DNA from: CAZCEC01 sp964497615
GTDB lineage: Bacteria; Chloroflexota; Anaerolineae; Anaerolineales; UBA6663
DNA: 27,283 nucleotides
Direction: 5' to 3'
Assembly (NCBI GenBank): GCA_964497615.1
Contig: CAZCEC010000084.1
Location: forward strand, 1 to 27,283
Translations under genes and position numbers: made by a program
The notes under the pieces: model-generated
Told to the model about the DNA's origin: nothing
Databases searched by the model: none
The model's input: only the letters and a program-made list of their open reading frames with translations
In this document: piece after piece, positions 7,050 through 14,374 of the stretch
Numbering within the stretch: position 1 is the first letter of the stretch
Layout of the letters: the number at the start of each line of letters is the position of its first letter

Positions 7050-8113
7050 TGGATGCCACGAAGGACGCCGTCTTCCGCGCGCTGCGCACCGTGCGCTATC
7101 CCGGCTATTCGCGTGACATTGTCTCGTTTGGGCTTGTGCATGGCGTGTTGGTCGAAGGCGCAACGGCGCGGATCGGCCTGGTGACCGGCCACCTTCCGCC
7201 GGACGTGCAACGCGCGATTGGTGACGCGGCCACACGCGCCGCGCTGGCGGTGCCGGGCGTGGAGCAAGTCAGCCTTCAAATCGGCAAGCCCGCGCAGCCG
7301 CCCGCACGGCCGGGGGGCGTCCCGCAGCGCCAGCCGGTGCCGGGACTGCGCCATATCGTGGCCGTGGCCTCCGGCAAGGGGGGCGTGGGCAAGAGCACGG
7401 TGGCCGTCAACCTGGCGGTCGCCCTGGCTGAGCAGGGCTTGCGCGTGGGGCTGGTGGACGCCGACATTCATGGCCCGAACCTGCCCCGGATGCTGGGCCT
7501 CCAGGCCCTGCCGAAGCCAGACGGCGGCAGGCTCCAACCCGCCGTCGCCTACGGCGTCAAGGTGATGTCGATGGCCTTTCTGTCACCGGCTGAGACCCCG
7601 GTGATCTGGCGCGGGCCGATGATCGACAAGGCGATCCGCCAGTTCTTCCATGACGTGGATTGGGGCGAGCTGGACATCATGATCGTGGACCTGCCGCCCG
7701 GCACGGGCGACGCGCAGCTCTCCCTGGTACAACGCATCCCGCTGGATGGCGCCATCATCGTGTCAACCCCGCAGGCGGTGGCCTGGGATGACGCGCTCAA
7801 AGGGTTGAAGATGTTCCAGCAGATGAGCGTGCCCGTGCTGGGCGTCATTGAGAACATGAGCTATTTCGATTGCCCAGGATGCGGCCAGCGGCACGACATC
7901 TTCGGCAGCGGCGGCTCGCGGTCCGCAGCAGAGCAAATTGGCCTGCGCCTGTTGGCCACCCTGCCACTCGAGCCGGTCGTGCGGGCCGGTGGCGATGAGG
8001 GCCGGCCGGCCGTGCTAGACCCGAATTCCCGTGTTGGCCTGGCCCTGCGCCAGGCCGCTGAGACGTTGTATGCCGCCTTGCCTGAAAGCGCTGCCCCGGC
8101 GGTCGCAGCGTAA
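7049..8113 (+). CDS. mrp: Mrp/ApbC/NBP35 P-loop iron-sulfur carrier
   Basis: A 354-residue protein. Residues 1-80 are another MIP18-type (DUF59) domain, though without an obvious conserved Cys. Residues 100-340 form the Mrp ATPase with the deviant Walker A GKGGVGKST at 109-117, DADIHGPNLPRMLG, DLPPGTGD, and CPGC at 275-278, which binds a bridging [4Fe-4S] cluster in the dimer. The family carries clusters to apo-proteins in an ATP-dependent way. Having a stand-alone MIP18 gene overlapping an Mrp that itself has such a domain suggests a pair that works together. The start is fixed by the TGATG overlap. The ferredoxin follows after 18 bp. Confidence 0.95.
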   Translation: MDATKDAVFRALRTVRYPGYSRDIVSFGLVHGVLVEGATARIGLVTGHLPPDVQRAIGDAATRAALAVPGVEQVSLQIGKPAQPPARPGGVPQRQPVPGLRHIVAVASGKGGVGKSTVAVNLAVALAEQGLRVGLVDADIHGPNLPRMLGLQALPKPDGGRLQPAVAYGVKVMSMAFLSPAETPVIWRGPMIDKAIRQFFHDVDWGELDIMIVDLPPGTGDAQLSLVQRIPLDGAIIVSTPQAVAWDDALKGLKMFQQMSVPVLGVIENMSYFDCPGCGQRHDIFGSGGSRSAAEQIGLRLLATLPLEPVVRAGGDEGRPAVLDPNSRVGLALRQAAETLYAALPESAAPAVAA

Positions 8114-8131
8114 GCCAGAGAGGAGGAAAGC

Positions 8132-8437
8132 ATGACGCACGTCATCACGAGCCTGTGCACGCGCGATGGCGCGTGCGTGGAAGTCTGTCCCGTCGAGTGC
8201 ATCGTCCCGGGACCGACCGGCAATGCCGATTGGCCGTATTTCTACATCGACCCGGATACCTGCATCGACTGCGGCGCCTGTGTGCCCGTCTGCCCGCCGG
8301 CCGCCATCTTCCCGCTCGACGAGGTTCCCGCAGAGTTTGAGGCCGACATCGCTCAGAACGCCCGCTACTTTTCCAACGGTCCGGGCTACTATGCCTTCAA
8401 CCTGGACGCCGAGCGGGTCCGGCCAGAACGGGCCTGA
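8132..8437 (+). CDS. Two-cluster ferredoxin
   Basis: A 101-residue ferredoxin with eight cysteines in two groups: Cys9, 15, 19, 23 (CTRDGACVEVCPVEC) and Cys44, 47, 50, 54 (CIDCGACVPVCP). The first group has the wide C-x5-C-x3-CP spacing of FdxA-type proteins. The second is a regular CxxCxxCxxxCP. The 45-residue C-terminal extension (EFEADIAQNARYF) is also typical of the FdxA/7Fe type. It carries electrons in the cytoplasm; partners are unknown. Whether cluster I is 3Fe or 4Fe cannot be told from sequence. The ribosome site GAGGAGGAAAGC before the ATG is strong. FdxA-type ferredoxins are recurrent members of hypoxia regulons, which fits the Crp/Fnr-type box upstream. Confidence 0.93.
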   Translation: MTHVITSLCTRDGACVEVCPVECIVPGPTGNADWPYFYIDPDTCIDCGACVPVCPPAAIFPLDEVPAEFEADIAQNARYFSNGPGYYAFNLDAERVRPERA

Positions 8438-8495
8438 CGCTCTGTGCGACGAGAACCGGGACGACGGAAAGTGCAGTTTTCGGAGAAAGCGCGAC

Positions 8496-8951
8496 ATGAA
8501 GATCACAGATCGGCTCTACGTCGAGCACCAACTATTGCGGGCGATGATGGCGGCCATGGCGCGCTGGCTGGAGGCCGGCATGCCGGCCGAGGTGTTGCGT
8601 GCCCGCGCCGTGCTCCTGGGCGAGGCGCTCGAGGATCACGCGCAGCGCGAGGAAAAGTTCCTCTTCGAAGTCATGCGGCCGCTCACCGTGGTGGCCGAAC
8701 GGCCCGTCGACATGATGACGCTGGTTCACGCCGAGGTGCGCGATTTGCTTGAGGAAGTGGCCGATCCGAACCGCGATCCAATTCACCGGATGTGGACCGT
8801 CCTGCAGTTGACCGAAGAGCACTTTGTCGAGGAAGAGAACAGCCTGTTCCCGCTGGCGGAGGTGCTCATCGATGCCGAGACGCTGGCTCGTCTGGGAACG
8901 GAGCCAGAGCGGAGCGCCGAGACTGAAGGGTTGACACTCGGAGACCGATAG
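8496..8951 (+). CDS. Hemerythrin-like (HHE) di-iron protein
   Basis: A 151-residue four-helix protein carrying the di-iron ligand pattern of HHE domains: His11 (VEHQ), His48 and Glu52 (DHAQREE), His78 (LVHAE), His109 and Glu113 (EEHFVEEE). Such proteins bind oxygen or NO, or act in repair of iron centres (compare RIC/YtfE). The start at 8496 follows CGGAGAAAG; the frame is open further upstream but overlaps the ferredoxin gene. It sits 58 bp after ferredoxin and directly abuts the DsbA-like gene. With the Crp/Fnr-type promoter and the NirK/NnrS/DUF2249 genes elsewhere in the window, NO or oxygen binding is the likely job (inference). Confidence 0.85.
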   Translation: MKITDRLYVEHQLLRAMMAAMARWLEAGMPAEVLRARAVLLGEALEDHAQREEKFLFEVMRPLTVVAERPVDMMTLVHAEVRDLLEEVADPNRDPIHRMWTVLQLTEEHFVEEENSLFPLAEVLIDAETLARLGTEPERSAETEGLTLGDR

Positions 8952-9665
8952 GTGACCGGCATGGAAAACAGAAGTATCCCTGAGCTGTGGGAATGGGCCG
9001 AGTACTACTGTCCGTGGTGCTACGTGGCGGCAGTGCGCCTGCACAAAATCCTGCCCGAGTACGCGGGAAGGATCAGGCTGCGTACGCGCGCCTTTCCACT
9101 GGAAGTCTATGGGGGCGGGCCACCGGACCGGCGCGAGCTGGAGTCAGAGATTTGGCTGGCGGCGCTACAGGAAGCGGACGCCACCTTTGCGCCCTTCAAG
9201 GGCGGTGACTGGCCTACCACGACTTTGCCAGCTTTCGAAGCTGCCTGGTGCGCCAACCAGCAGGGTGAGGCGATCGGCCATGACTTTGACCTACGCATTC
9301 GCCGCGCCTTCTTTGCCGAAGGTCGAAACATCGGCCGGCGCGACGTCATGCGCGAACTCGCCGCCGAAGCCGGCCTGGACCTCGAGCAATTCAACGACAT
9401 GGTCGACCGTGGCGATGCGCGCCAGGCCGTGCTGGCGGAGGGGCGGCTGGGCAAGGAACAGTATCGCGTGCGCGGGACGCCGACGCTGATGTCGGCCGAT
9501 GGATGGAGACTGCGGCATCCCCTGGCTTATCCACACCATCAGGCGGGACATATCGTGTCGGTGGATGCCCTGCCGTGTTGCGGCGATGGCTGTTACCAGG
9601 CCACCCGGGCGCTGATCGAGCGAGCGCTGCAGCGTGCCCGGGATGTAGACGTCCTGGCTCGGTAA
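8952..9665 (+). CDS. DsbA-family (FrnE-like) dithiol oxidoreductase
   Basis: A 237-residue cytoplasmic thioredoxin-fold protein with no signal peptide. The active site is Cys20-Pro-Trp-Cys23 (YYCPWCYV), followed by the inserted helical domain and GLDLEQFNDMV. The cis-proline loop is YRVRGTPTLM near residue 177. A cysteine cluster, CCGDGC, lies near residue 213 and is unusual; it may bind metal or form a second redox pair. The GTG at 8952 is placed seven bases after GGAGA; an ATG at 8961 is possible. It starts immediately after the hemerythrin stop, so it is last in the Fe-S/redox operon. The family handles disulfide exchange or isomerisation; the substrate is unknown. Confidence 0.87.
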   Translation: MTGMENRSIPELWEWAEYYCPWCYVAAVRLHKILPEYAGRIRLRTRAFPLEVYGGGPPDRRELESEIWLAALQEADATFAPFKGGDWPTTTLPAFEAAWCANQQGEAIGHDFDLRIRRAFFAEGRNIGRRDVMRELAAEAGLDLEQFNDMVDRGDARQAVLAEGRLGKEQYRVRGTPTLMSADGWRLRHPLAYPHHQAGHIVSVDALPCCGDGCYQATRALIERALQRARDVDVLAR

Positions 9666-9707
9666 CCGGCCGGGGCCGAGCCACTCCGGCCACACCCTCG
9701 CCTTTGT

Positions 9708-9736
9708 TTGACACGCTGTTGTGTTCCCGCTACAGT
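9708..9736 (+). promoter_or_regulatory. Sigma-70-type promoter of the two-component system
   Basis: TTGACA at 9708-9713, a 17-bp spacer and TACAGT at 9731-9736 make a near-consensus housekeeping promoter. Transcription should start near 9743. This differs sharply from the activator-dependent promoters of both repeated classes, so the kinase and regulator are probably made constitutively. The leader to the ATG at 9758 is only about 15 bases; a GTG at 9743 would be leaderless. Confidence 0.75.
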
Positions 9737-9757
9737 GTCCATGTGGCTGGTCAATCT

Positions 9758-11059
9758 ATGCCCATGGGCCAAGCTGAGTTGCCGCACACCGGTCAGGCGC
9801 TGGCGGTGCTCACCGAGTTGATCAGCACGGTCAGCACGGCGGACGGTCTGGCTGACTTGCCTGGCGCGGTACTGCAGACCCTCAACCGCCGGCTTCCGCC
9901 GGCCGAGGCCGGCTGGCTGGGCGTAAAGCAATCGGCCGGCGGCCACATCCTCCCGGTCGCCACTCTCGGCTACGATTTGTCGCTCATGCGCGATCTACAA
10001 CTAAGCCCTGGCGAAGCGCTGCCTGGCTGCGGCGAGGGGCGCTCACCCTGCCTGTTCGCGACCTCGGAGGGCATTGCGGACGCCCTGGCAGCGCTGCGCC
10101 CAGAAACGCGGGCAACTCTCGCACGAGCGTTGGGGCCCGAGCTGTCACTCCACAACCTGGTCGTGGTGCCCCTCAGGGCTGGCGGCAGCATCGTCGGGGC
10201 GCTTTGGCTTGGATCGGTGCGACTTGACTCCGGTTTTGTGGAAGCGGATCTGCCGCTGTTGCAGCAAGTTGGCGCTCTCATCGGGCTGGCGCTCGAGTGG
10301 GCCCAGTTCCAGTCCCGCTCCAACGCGCCGGCCCAGGCCCTGGCTGCCACCCAAACTCGCTCGGAGGCGTTGGCGACGCTCTCGCACGAGCTGCGCACGC
10401 CGCTGGCTGCGATTAAGGGCTATGCCACCGCGCTGCTCCTGGAGGAGGTCGAATGGTCGCCCGCCGAGCAGCGCGAGTTCCTGACCTTGATCGATCGCGA
10501 GTGCGATAGCGTCCAGACCATGATCAGTGAAGTGCTCGATTCGGCGCTGATCGACGCCGGCCACCTGGGCATCGAGCTGGAGCCCGTGCGATTGCCGCAC
10601 CTGGCCCGGGAAGTCGCTGACGAGATCCAGCTTCAGACCGCGAGCCATCGCCTGGTGGTCGATTTCCCAGACGATTTCCCACTCGTGATGTGCGACCCAC
10701 GCCGCCTGCGGCAAGTGCTGCGGAACATTCTCGATAATGCGGTCAAGTATTCACCCGACGGCGGGCTGATCGTGATGCGGGGCGAAGTGCGGCCGGCCGA
10801 TGTCGTCGTCAGCATCGCCGACCAGGGCGCCGGCATCGCGCCAGAGGACCTCATCCCCCTCTTTGACAAGTACTTCCGCGTCCATCGGACGACTGGCGAC
10901 CAGGTGCCCGGTACCGGGTTGGGCCTGCCCATTACCCGGGCGATCGTGGAGGCGCATGGCGGCCGCATCTGGGCCGAGAGCAAGTTGGGGCAGGGCACGA
11001 CGTTCCACTTCTCGCTGCCAAGAGATGAGCCGGCGCTGGGGGAAGGTCCTAACCGGTGA
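9758..11059 (+). CDS. Soluble GAF-domain sensor histidine kinase
   Basis: A 433-residue kinase without membrane segments. Residues 15-180 form a GAF-type sensor. The dimerisation/phosphoacceptor helix is ATLSHELRTPLAAIKGY with His210. The ATPase domain has the N box NILDNAVKYS (323-332), G1 DQGAGI (355-360), the F box LFDKYFR, and G2 GTGLGL (385-390). It should autophosphorylate and pass phosphate to the overlapping response regulator. The ligand of the GAF domain is unknown. Two cysteines, Cys91 and Cys98 in the GAF domain (CGEGRSPC), are possible redox or metal residues. The open frame runs back to 9503 but crosses the promoter and the end of the DsbA-like gene, so I start at 9758; no strong ribosome site is visible. 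The 3' end overlaps the regulator by 4 bp (GTGA). Confidence 0.9.
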   Translation: MPMGQAELPHTGQALAVLTELISTVSTADGLADLPGAVLQTLNRRLPPAEAGWLGVKQSAGGHILPVATLGYDLSLMRDLQLSPGEALPGCGEGRSPCLFATSEGIADALAALRPETRATLARALGPELSLHNLVVVPLRAGGSIVGALWLGSVRLDSGFVEADLPLLQQVGALIGLALEWAQFQSRSNAPAQALAATQTRSEALATLSHELRTPLAAIKGYATALLLEEVEWSPAEQREFLTLIDRECDSVQTMISEVLDSALIDAGHLGIELEPVRLPHLAREVADEIQLQTASHRLVVDFPDDFPLVMCDPRRLRQVLRNILDNAVKYSPDGGLIVMRGEVRPADVVVSIADQGAGIAPEDLIPLFDKYFRVHRTTGDQVPGTGLGLPITRAIVEAHGGRIWAESKLGQGTTFHFSLPRDEPALGEGPNR

Positions 11060-11763
11060 ATGCGGGCAAGATCCTGGTGGTGGAAGATGAAATCAAGCTC
11101 GTGCAGCTGCTGCGACGCGTGCTGTCCGCCACGCGTTTTGAGGTGGTGACGACCAGCAAAGGCGAAAATGCCGTCGAAATGGCCGCGTTGGAGCAGCCCG
11201 ATCTCGTCCTACTAGACCTGGTGTTGGCGGACGAAATGGATGGCTACACCGTGGCCCGGCGGATACGCGAGTTCTCGGATGTGCCCATCGTGATGCTAAC
11301 CGCCAAGGCACGCGAAGCCGACCTGCTCCGCGGCTACGAGGCCGGGACCGACGACTACCTCACGAAACCTTTCAGCTCGCATGAGCTCCTGGCGCGTGTG
11401 CGGGCCGTTCTCAAGCGTACGCGGCGTCAGACTGTCGCCGCGCCGGCGGCCGAGATCGTGTGCGGCTCGCTGCGCCTGGAGCTGGCACGGCGCCGCGTGC
11501 TCCGGGATGGCGTCGAAGTGCGCCTGACCCGCACCGAGTATAACCTGCTGCGCGAGTTGGCGACGCACGCCAACCAGGTGATGCTGCACGACCAACTGTT
11601 GAGCGCTGTCTGGGGCGCCGAATACCGAAACGACCTGGACTACCTGCGCGCCTACGTGCGTTTTCTGCGCCGCAAGCTGGAGATAGACCCGGCCAATCCG
11701 AAGCTGATCGTGACTGAACCGGGCGTCGGCTATATGTTGGTCTGTCCCGATCAGACCGCCTGA
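11056..11763 (+). CDS. OmpR/KdpE-family response regulator
   Basis: A 235-residue regulator started by GTG at 11056, overlapping the kinase stop by four bases. The receiver domain spans 5-118 with acidic residues Glu10, Asp11 and Glu12, phosphoacceptor Asp54 (VLLDLVLADEMDG), Thr82 and Lys104 (LTKPF). A winged-helix output domain spans about 133-230 (VRLTRTEYNLLRELA, YVRFLRRKLE, VGYMLV). OmpR-family proteins bind tandem direct repeats with a half-turn-matched 10-11 bp period. Four promoters in this window have just such 11-bp-phased elements, the nearest starting at the terminator of this gene, so this protein is the prime candidate for their activator (inference). A hairpin terminator follows 28 bp after the stop. 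Confidence 0.94.
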   Translation: MNAGKILVVEDEIKLVQLLRRVLSATRFEVVTTSKGENAVEMAALEQPDLVLLDLVLADEMDGYTVARRIREFSDVPIVMLTAKAREADLLRGYEAGTDDYLTKPFSSHELLARVRAVLKRTRRQTVAAPAAEIVCGSLRLELARRRVLRDGVEVRLTRTEYNLLRELATHANQVMLHDQLLSAVWGAEYRNDLDYLRAYVRFLRRKLEIDPANPKLIVTEPGVGYMLVCPDQTA

Positions 11764-11791
11764 CGACCAAGGCCAGCCGGCATCCACCTGG

Positions 11792-11824
11792 CACCCGCGC
11801 CCGTTGTTGGGCGCGGGTGTTTTT
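11792..11824 (+). terminator. Rho-independent terminator after the response regulator
   Basis: A perfect 11-bp stem (CACCCGCGCCC at 11792-11802 pairing with 11809-11819), a six-base loop GTTGTT, and a run of five T at 11820-11824. The T run is also the first TTTTCA of class 1 promoter copy D, so the terminator and the next promoter share bases. Confidence 0.9.
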
Positions 11825-11887
11825 CATTCCCTTTTCACCCTGGCCGGGCGGCGTTCGATGCGTTTTTCACGGCTCCTGCTCTAGAGT
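11821..11887 (+). promoter_or_regulatory. Class 1 promoter, copy D
   Basis: TTTTCA at 11821 and 11832 (11 bp apart), TTCGATGC at 11854 (22 bp further), TTTCAC another 11 bp on, and the -10 box TAGAGT at 11882-11887, 28 bp after the third element. Transcription should start near 11894. It drives the second Rnk-like gene and lies directly after the two-component system. Confidence 0.8.
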
Positions 11888-11930
11888 CAGGGCATGGCCT
11901 AACAATACGTCAAGAGGAGATCCGAATCGA

Positions 11931-12344
11931 ATGAGCACACAGACGGTGTACGTCACCGAGCATGACCTGAAGCACTTGCGGGCGCTGGTCGAGGAAGCTG
12001 CGTGGAGCACGAACCGCCCGCGCGCCGATATCGAACGGTTGGAGGCCGAACTCGACCGTCGCAGACTGCTGCCATCTGACGAAGTGCCGCCGGATGTCAT
12101 CACGCTCAATTCTAGTGTTCAACTGTTTGAACTGGACACAGGCGAGACCTTCACCTGCACGCTCGTCCTGCCCCACGAAGCCGACATCGGGCAGTTCAAG
12201 GTCTCGATCCTGTCGCCGGTGGGTTTGGCCATGCTTGGCCAACGCGTGGGCGATATCTTCGAAAGCTCTGCACCAGGCGGTGCCAAACGCCTGGAAGTCA
12301 CGGCCATCTGGTATCAGCCCGAAGCGGTCGGGGACTATTCGTGA
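11931..12344 (+). CDS. Rnk/GreA C-terminal-domain-like protein, second copy
   Basis: A 137-residue paralogue of the protein at 5224. An N-terminal helical arm (LKHLRALVEEAA to LEAELDRR, residues 13-45) leads into the GreA-C-type domain: EVPPDVITLNSSVQLFEL, CTLVLPHEAD, SPVGLAMLGQRVGDI and a final WYQPEAVGD. The ATG at 11931 has AGAGGAGA eight bases upstream; the open frame begins earlier, inside the promoter. Rnk-type proteins bind RNA polymerase. The ordinary Gre acidic finger-tip is missing, so cleavage activity is not expected. It is the sole large gene of the unit driven by promoter copy D and is followed by a small zinc-ribbon gene after 22 bp. Confidence 0.87.
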   Translation: MSTQTVYVTEHDLKHLRALVEEAAWSTNRPRADIERLEAELDRRRLLPSDEVPPDVITLNSSVQLFELDTGETFTCTLVLPHEADIGQFKVSILSPVGLAMLGQRVGDIFESSAPGGAKRLEVTAIWYQPEAVGDYS

Positions 12345-12366
12345 TGTGGGGTAACGGGAGGTGACG

Positions 12367-12567
12367 ATGCACTATCGAGAGACCGTGTGGTGCGATGGCT
12401 GCGGCGCCGAGATTACCTGGTCGGCACAACGCCAAGCCCGGCTCCATTACTGCTGTGCCACGTGCTTCGCCGGCCGGCCCTGTGACTGCGGCGCTCGTAT
12501 GGAGCTGGAATCGGAGCGACGGGCACGCGCCCCCGCGCAGCCAGTGGCGGAACGGGTGGGAAGCTAG
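12367..12567 (+). CDS. Small zinc-ribbon-like protein, 66 residues
   Basis: A short protein with seven cysteines, including Cys9-x2-Cys12 (CDGC), Cys30-x2-Cys33 (CATC) and a CDC at 39-41, then a charged Arg/Glu tail. The paired CxxC motifs suggest one zinc site; I do not recognise a named family. The ATG at 12367 sits six bases after GGGAGG, a good start; the GTG at 12361 directly follows the same site and is less likely. It is probably co-transcribed with the Rnk-like gene 22 bp upstream, and converges on the DUF488 gene with a gap of 10 bp. Its function is unknown; an RNA polymerase or nucleic-acid adaptor is possible. Confidence 0.65.
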   Translation: MHYRETVWCDGCGAEITWSAQRQARLHYCCATCFAGRPCDCGARMELESERRARAPAQPVAERVGS

Positions 12568-12577
12568 GACCGCGCTT

Positions 12578-12946
12578 TCAGCGGCGCTCTGCGAGTTGCT
12601 CGTCCAGGAATGACTTGAGCACCACGGCGCTGTTGCGCTCGGTGTCCCGCGCGCTGTACAACAAGGTAATCGGCCCCTGGCGCGCGGCCGCCAGCAGCGG
12701 CTGCCAGGCGGCCTGGTTGGCGGCCAGTTCGCGGCGGTAGCGGCGCCGAAACTCCGACCACTTCTGCGGATCGTGCCCGTACCAGCGGCGCAGGGCGGTG
12801 CTCGGCGCGATATCTTTCAGCCAGGTGTCCAGCGCCAGCGACTCCTTGCGCATGCCGCGCGGCCACAATCGTTCGACAAGAAACAGCCGCCCGTCAGCGC
12901 TGCCGGGCGGGTCATACACTCGCCGCAGGCGTATCGACGCCTTCAT
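12578..12946 (-). CDS. DUF488 (YeaO-like) protein
   Basis: A 122-residue protein with DUF488 hallmarks: RRVYDPP near residue 8, RLFLVERLWPRGMRKE (residues 20-35), WLKDIAPSTALRRWYGHDP, FRRRYRREL, and GPITLLYSARDTERNSAVVL near the end. The biochemical function of the family is unknown; the conserved Arg/Asp residues hint at a nucleotide or nucleic-acid role. The ATG overlaps the upstream cupin stop by four bases (ATGA), so the two are coupled. Length is normal for the family. Confidence 0.9.
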   Translation of the reverse strand: MKASIRLRRVYDPPGSADGRLFLVERLWPRGMRKESLALDTWLKDIAPSTALRRWYGHDPQKWSEFRRRYRRELAANQAAWQPLLAAARQGPITLLYSARDTERNSAVVLKSFLDEQLAERR

Positions 12947-13275
12947 CCCCGCAGGTCCGGCGGAATGCCATGCAGGAAGCCGACAAACACCAGCTCCGAA
13001 TCCAAGGCTCGTACCTGGTGGCTCTCGCCGGGCGCGAAGACGACCAACGCGCCAGGCCCGACACGCTTTTCCTGACCGTCGCCGCCAGCGAATAGTCCCT
13101 CGCCTGACAAAATGACGGCGTAGAAGGGCGAATGCGGCGCGTTATGTTCGCGGATGCTCTGGCCGGGCTTGAGCATAAAGCGCAAGATTCGTCCGGTGTC
13201 GGTGACATGCAGCGGCTGCGCGTAGGGGTTGGACTCGTGAAACTCGAGTTGCTCCATGAGTTGGATGGTCTGCAT
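12943..13275 (-). CDS. Small cupin-domain protein
   Basis: A 110-residue single-cupin protein. The cupin core is LKPGQSIREHNAPHSPFYAVILSGEG, with His residues placed to bind a metal, and the second motif is GPGALVVFAPGESHQVRA. The start at 13275 (MQTIQLMEQLEF) has a strong GGGAGGAAA ribosome site; the frame is open to 13503 but that part crosses both promoters. Cupins of this size include metal-dependent dioxygenases and sensors; no substrate can be inferred. It is the first gene of a two-gene unit with DUF488, under the Crp/Fnr-type box S2. Confidence 0.85.
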   Translation of the reverse strand: MQTIQLMEQLEFHESNPYAQPLHVTDTGRILRFMLKPGQSIREHNAPHSPFYAVILSGEGLFAGGDGQEKRVGPGALVVFAPGESHQVRALDSELVFVGFLHGIPPDLRG

Positions 13276-13319
13276 ACAGGTTTCCTCCCAGCTGGCGCCT
13301 CTCCGACGACCCCTAATAA

Positions 13320-13361
13320 ACAATAGCGTGTATGAAGCTGGGCCGCCTTGATCCAGGTCAA
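13320..13361 (-). promoter_or_regulatory. Class 2 promoter, site S2 (Crp/Fnr-type box plus -10)
   Basis: Read on the minus strand: TTGACCTGGATCAA from 13361 to 13348, then the -10 box TATTGT from 13325 to 13320, starting exactly 36 bp after the box start. Predicted transcription start is near 13313, with the cupin ATG at 13275. The 14-bp core and its flanks are identical to S1. Confidence 0.82.
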
Positions 13362-13394
13362 GTGCGGTCCGCCAAGGCAGTGCGGCAAGGCGCG

Positions 13395-13461
13395 TTTTCA
13401 CGCGTTTTTCATCCGTGGGCCGCACTCTTCGATGCGAAATCAAGGGGCCAGGGCATAAGGT
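13395..13461 (+). promoter_or_regulatory. Class 1 promoter, copy C
   Basis: TTTTCA at 13395 and 13406 (11 bp apart), TTCGATGCGAA at 13428, and the -10 box TAAGGT at 13456-13461, again 28 bp after the start of the third element. Transcription should begin near 13468, twelve bases before the GTG at 13480. It is divergent from S2, so one intergenic region carries one promoter of each class. Confidence 0.8.
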
Positions 13462-13479
13462 AGTGGGGGAGGCAGCCAA

Positions 13480-14358
13480 GTGGCACCCTACACCATCCTT
13501 CAATTCGTTGAGAGCTCAGTGCATTCGGCCGCCGCGGTGGAACTCGTCGCCGGGCTGCCCCTACCGGCAGGCACGGAGGTCTTGCTCTTGGCGGCTGAAA
13601 ATGAACCGCTTCTGCCCACCCACCGGTTGTTGCTGGCAGCGCAGGCTCGCGCTCGAGCTACCCTGGAGCAGCGTGGGCTGCGGGTGAGGTGTCAGGTCTT
13701 GCCGGGAGATGCCACCAGACAATGGCGGAGTGTGGCTGATCAAGTGAAGCCTGATCTTATGGTGATCGGCGCGAACCAGCTCCGGCCCAATGACGGCCGG
13801 TCCCGGCGAGGGATCGCTCACCAACTCATCGAACAATCTCGCTGGCCCGTATTGGTCGCTCGGGCGCCCTTTCTAGGACTGAAGCGAATCCTGCTGGCTG
13901 TGGATGGCTCTGCCGGTAGCCGCGCAGCCGTCGAATTCCTGGCCGGCTTTGCGCATCCGCCGGGCGCGGAACTGCGTGTACTGCACGTCGTAACGCCGGA
14001 GCCGTTGGCAGCGATCACGGTACCGGGGTGGCCCACCGGTGCCCGTCTCGTCCCACCCGGACCGTCGCTGGCCGGCATCGCTGAGTGGGATAGGCGCCAA
14101 AGGACAGACCGTGATGAGAAAGCCCAGGCGATTGTGACCGAGGCCGCGGATGTCCTGAAGGCCGCCGGGCTGCGCGCCCGCGGCCGGGTCGTCCACGGGA
14201 ACGCCGCCGAGGCCATCCTGCGCTATACGCGAACGCAGAAGATCGACCTGACTGTCGTGGGCGCTCGCGGCTTGGGCGCTGTGCGTGGCTGGCTGCTGGG
14301 CAGCGTGTCCAGGCGCCTCGTGCAACAAGCCCGCGGATCGGTCCTGGTGGTCCGGTGA
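13480..14358 (+). CDS. Tandem universal stress protein, second copy
   Basis: A 292-residue double Usp protein. Domain 1 (residues 1-128) has the fold but no intact nucleotide motif. Domain 2 (about 135-292) begins RILLAVDGSAGSRAA and ends with the complete ATP-binding pattern at 261-277 (GARGLGAVRGWLLGSVS). It most resembles the protein at 4206, which has the same loss of the motif in domain 1 and a VVPPRWPVGARMV-like loop matched by TVPGWPTGARLV. The GTG start has GGGGGAGG upstream and a leader of about 12 bases. It heads a three-gene unit with the APH-fold kinase and the APS-kinase-like protein. Under stress it probably binds ATP and modulates a partner; the partner is unknown. Confidence 0.92.
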   Translation: MAPYTILQFVESSVHSAAAVELVAGLPLPAGTEVLLLAAENEPLLPTHRLLLAAQARARATLEQRGLRVRCQVLPGDATRQWRSVADQVKPDLMVIGANQLRPNDGRSRRGIAHQLIEQSRWPVLVARAPFLGLKRILLAVDGSAGSRAAVEFLAGFAHPPGAELRVLHVVTPEPLAAITVPGWPTGARLVPPGPSLAGIAEWDRRQRTDRDEKAQAIVTEAADVLKAAGLRARGRVVHGNAAEAILRYTRTQKIDLTVVGARGLGAVRGWLLGSVSRRLVQQARGSVLVVR

Positions 14359-14374
14359 AGGAAGAAAGGCGGGT

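Noticed and set aside
9661..9700. GC-rich inverted repeat after the DsbA-like gene as a terminator
   Set aside because: The pairing is short and imperfect and no T run follows.
9758..11763. KdpDE potassium-sensing system
   Set aside because: The regulator resembles KdpE in sequence type, but the kinase has no KdpD sensor domain or membrane spans, and no kdp genes are nearby.
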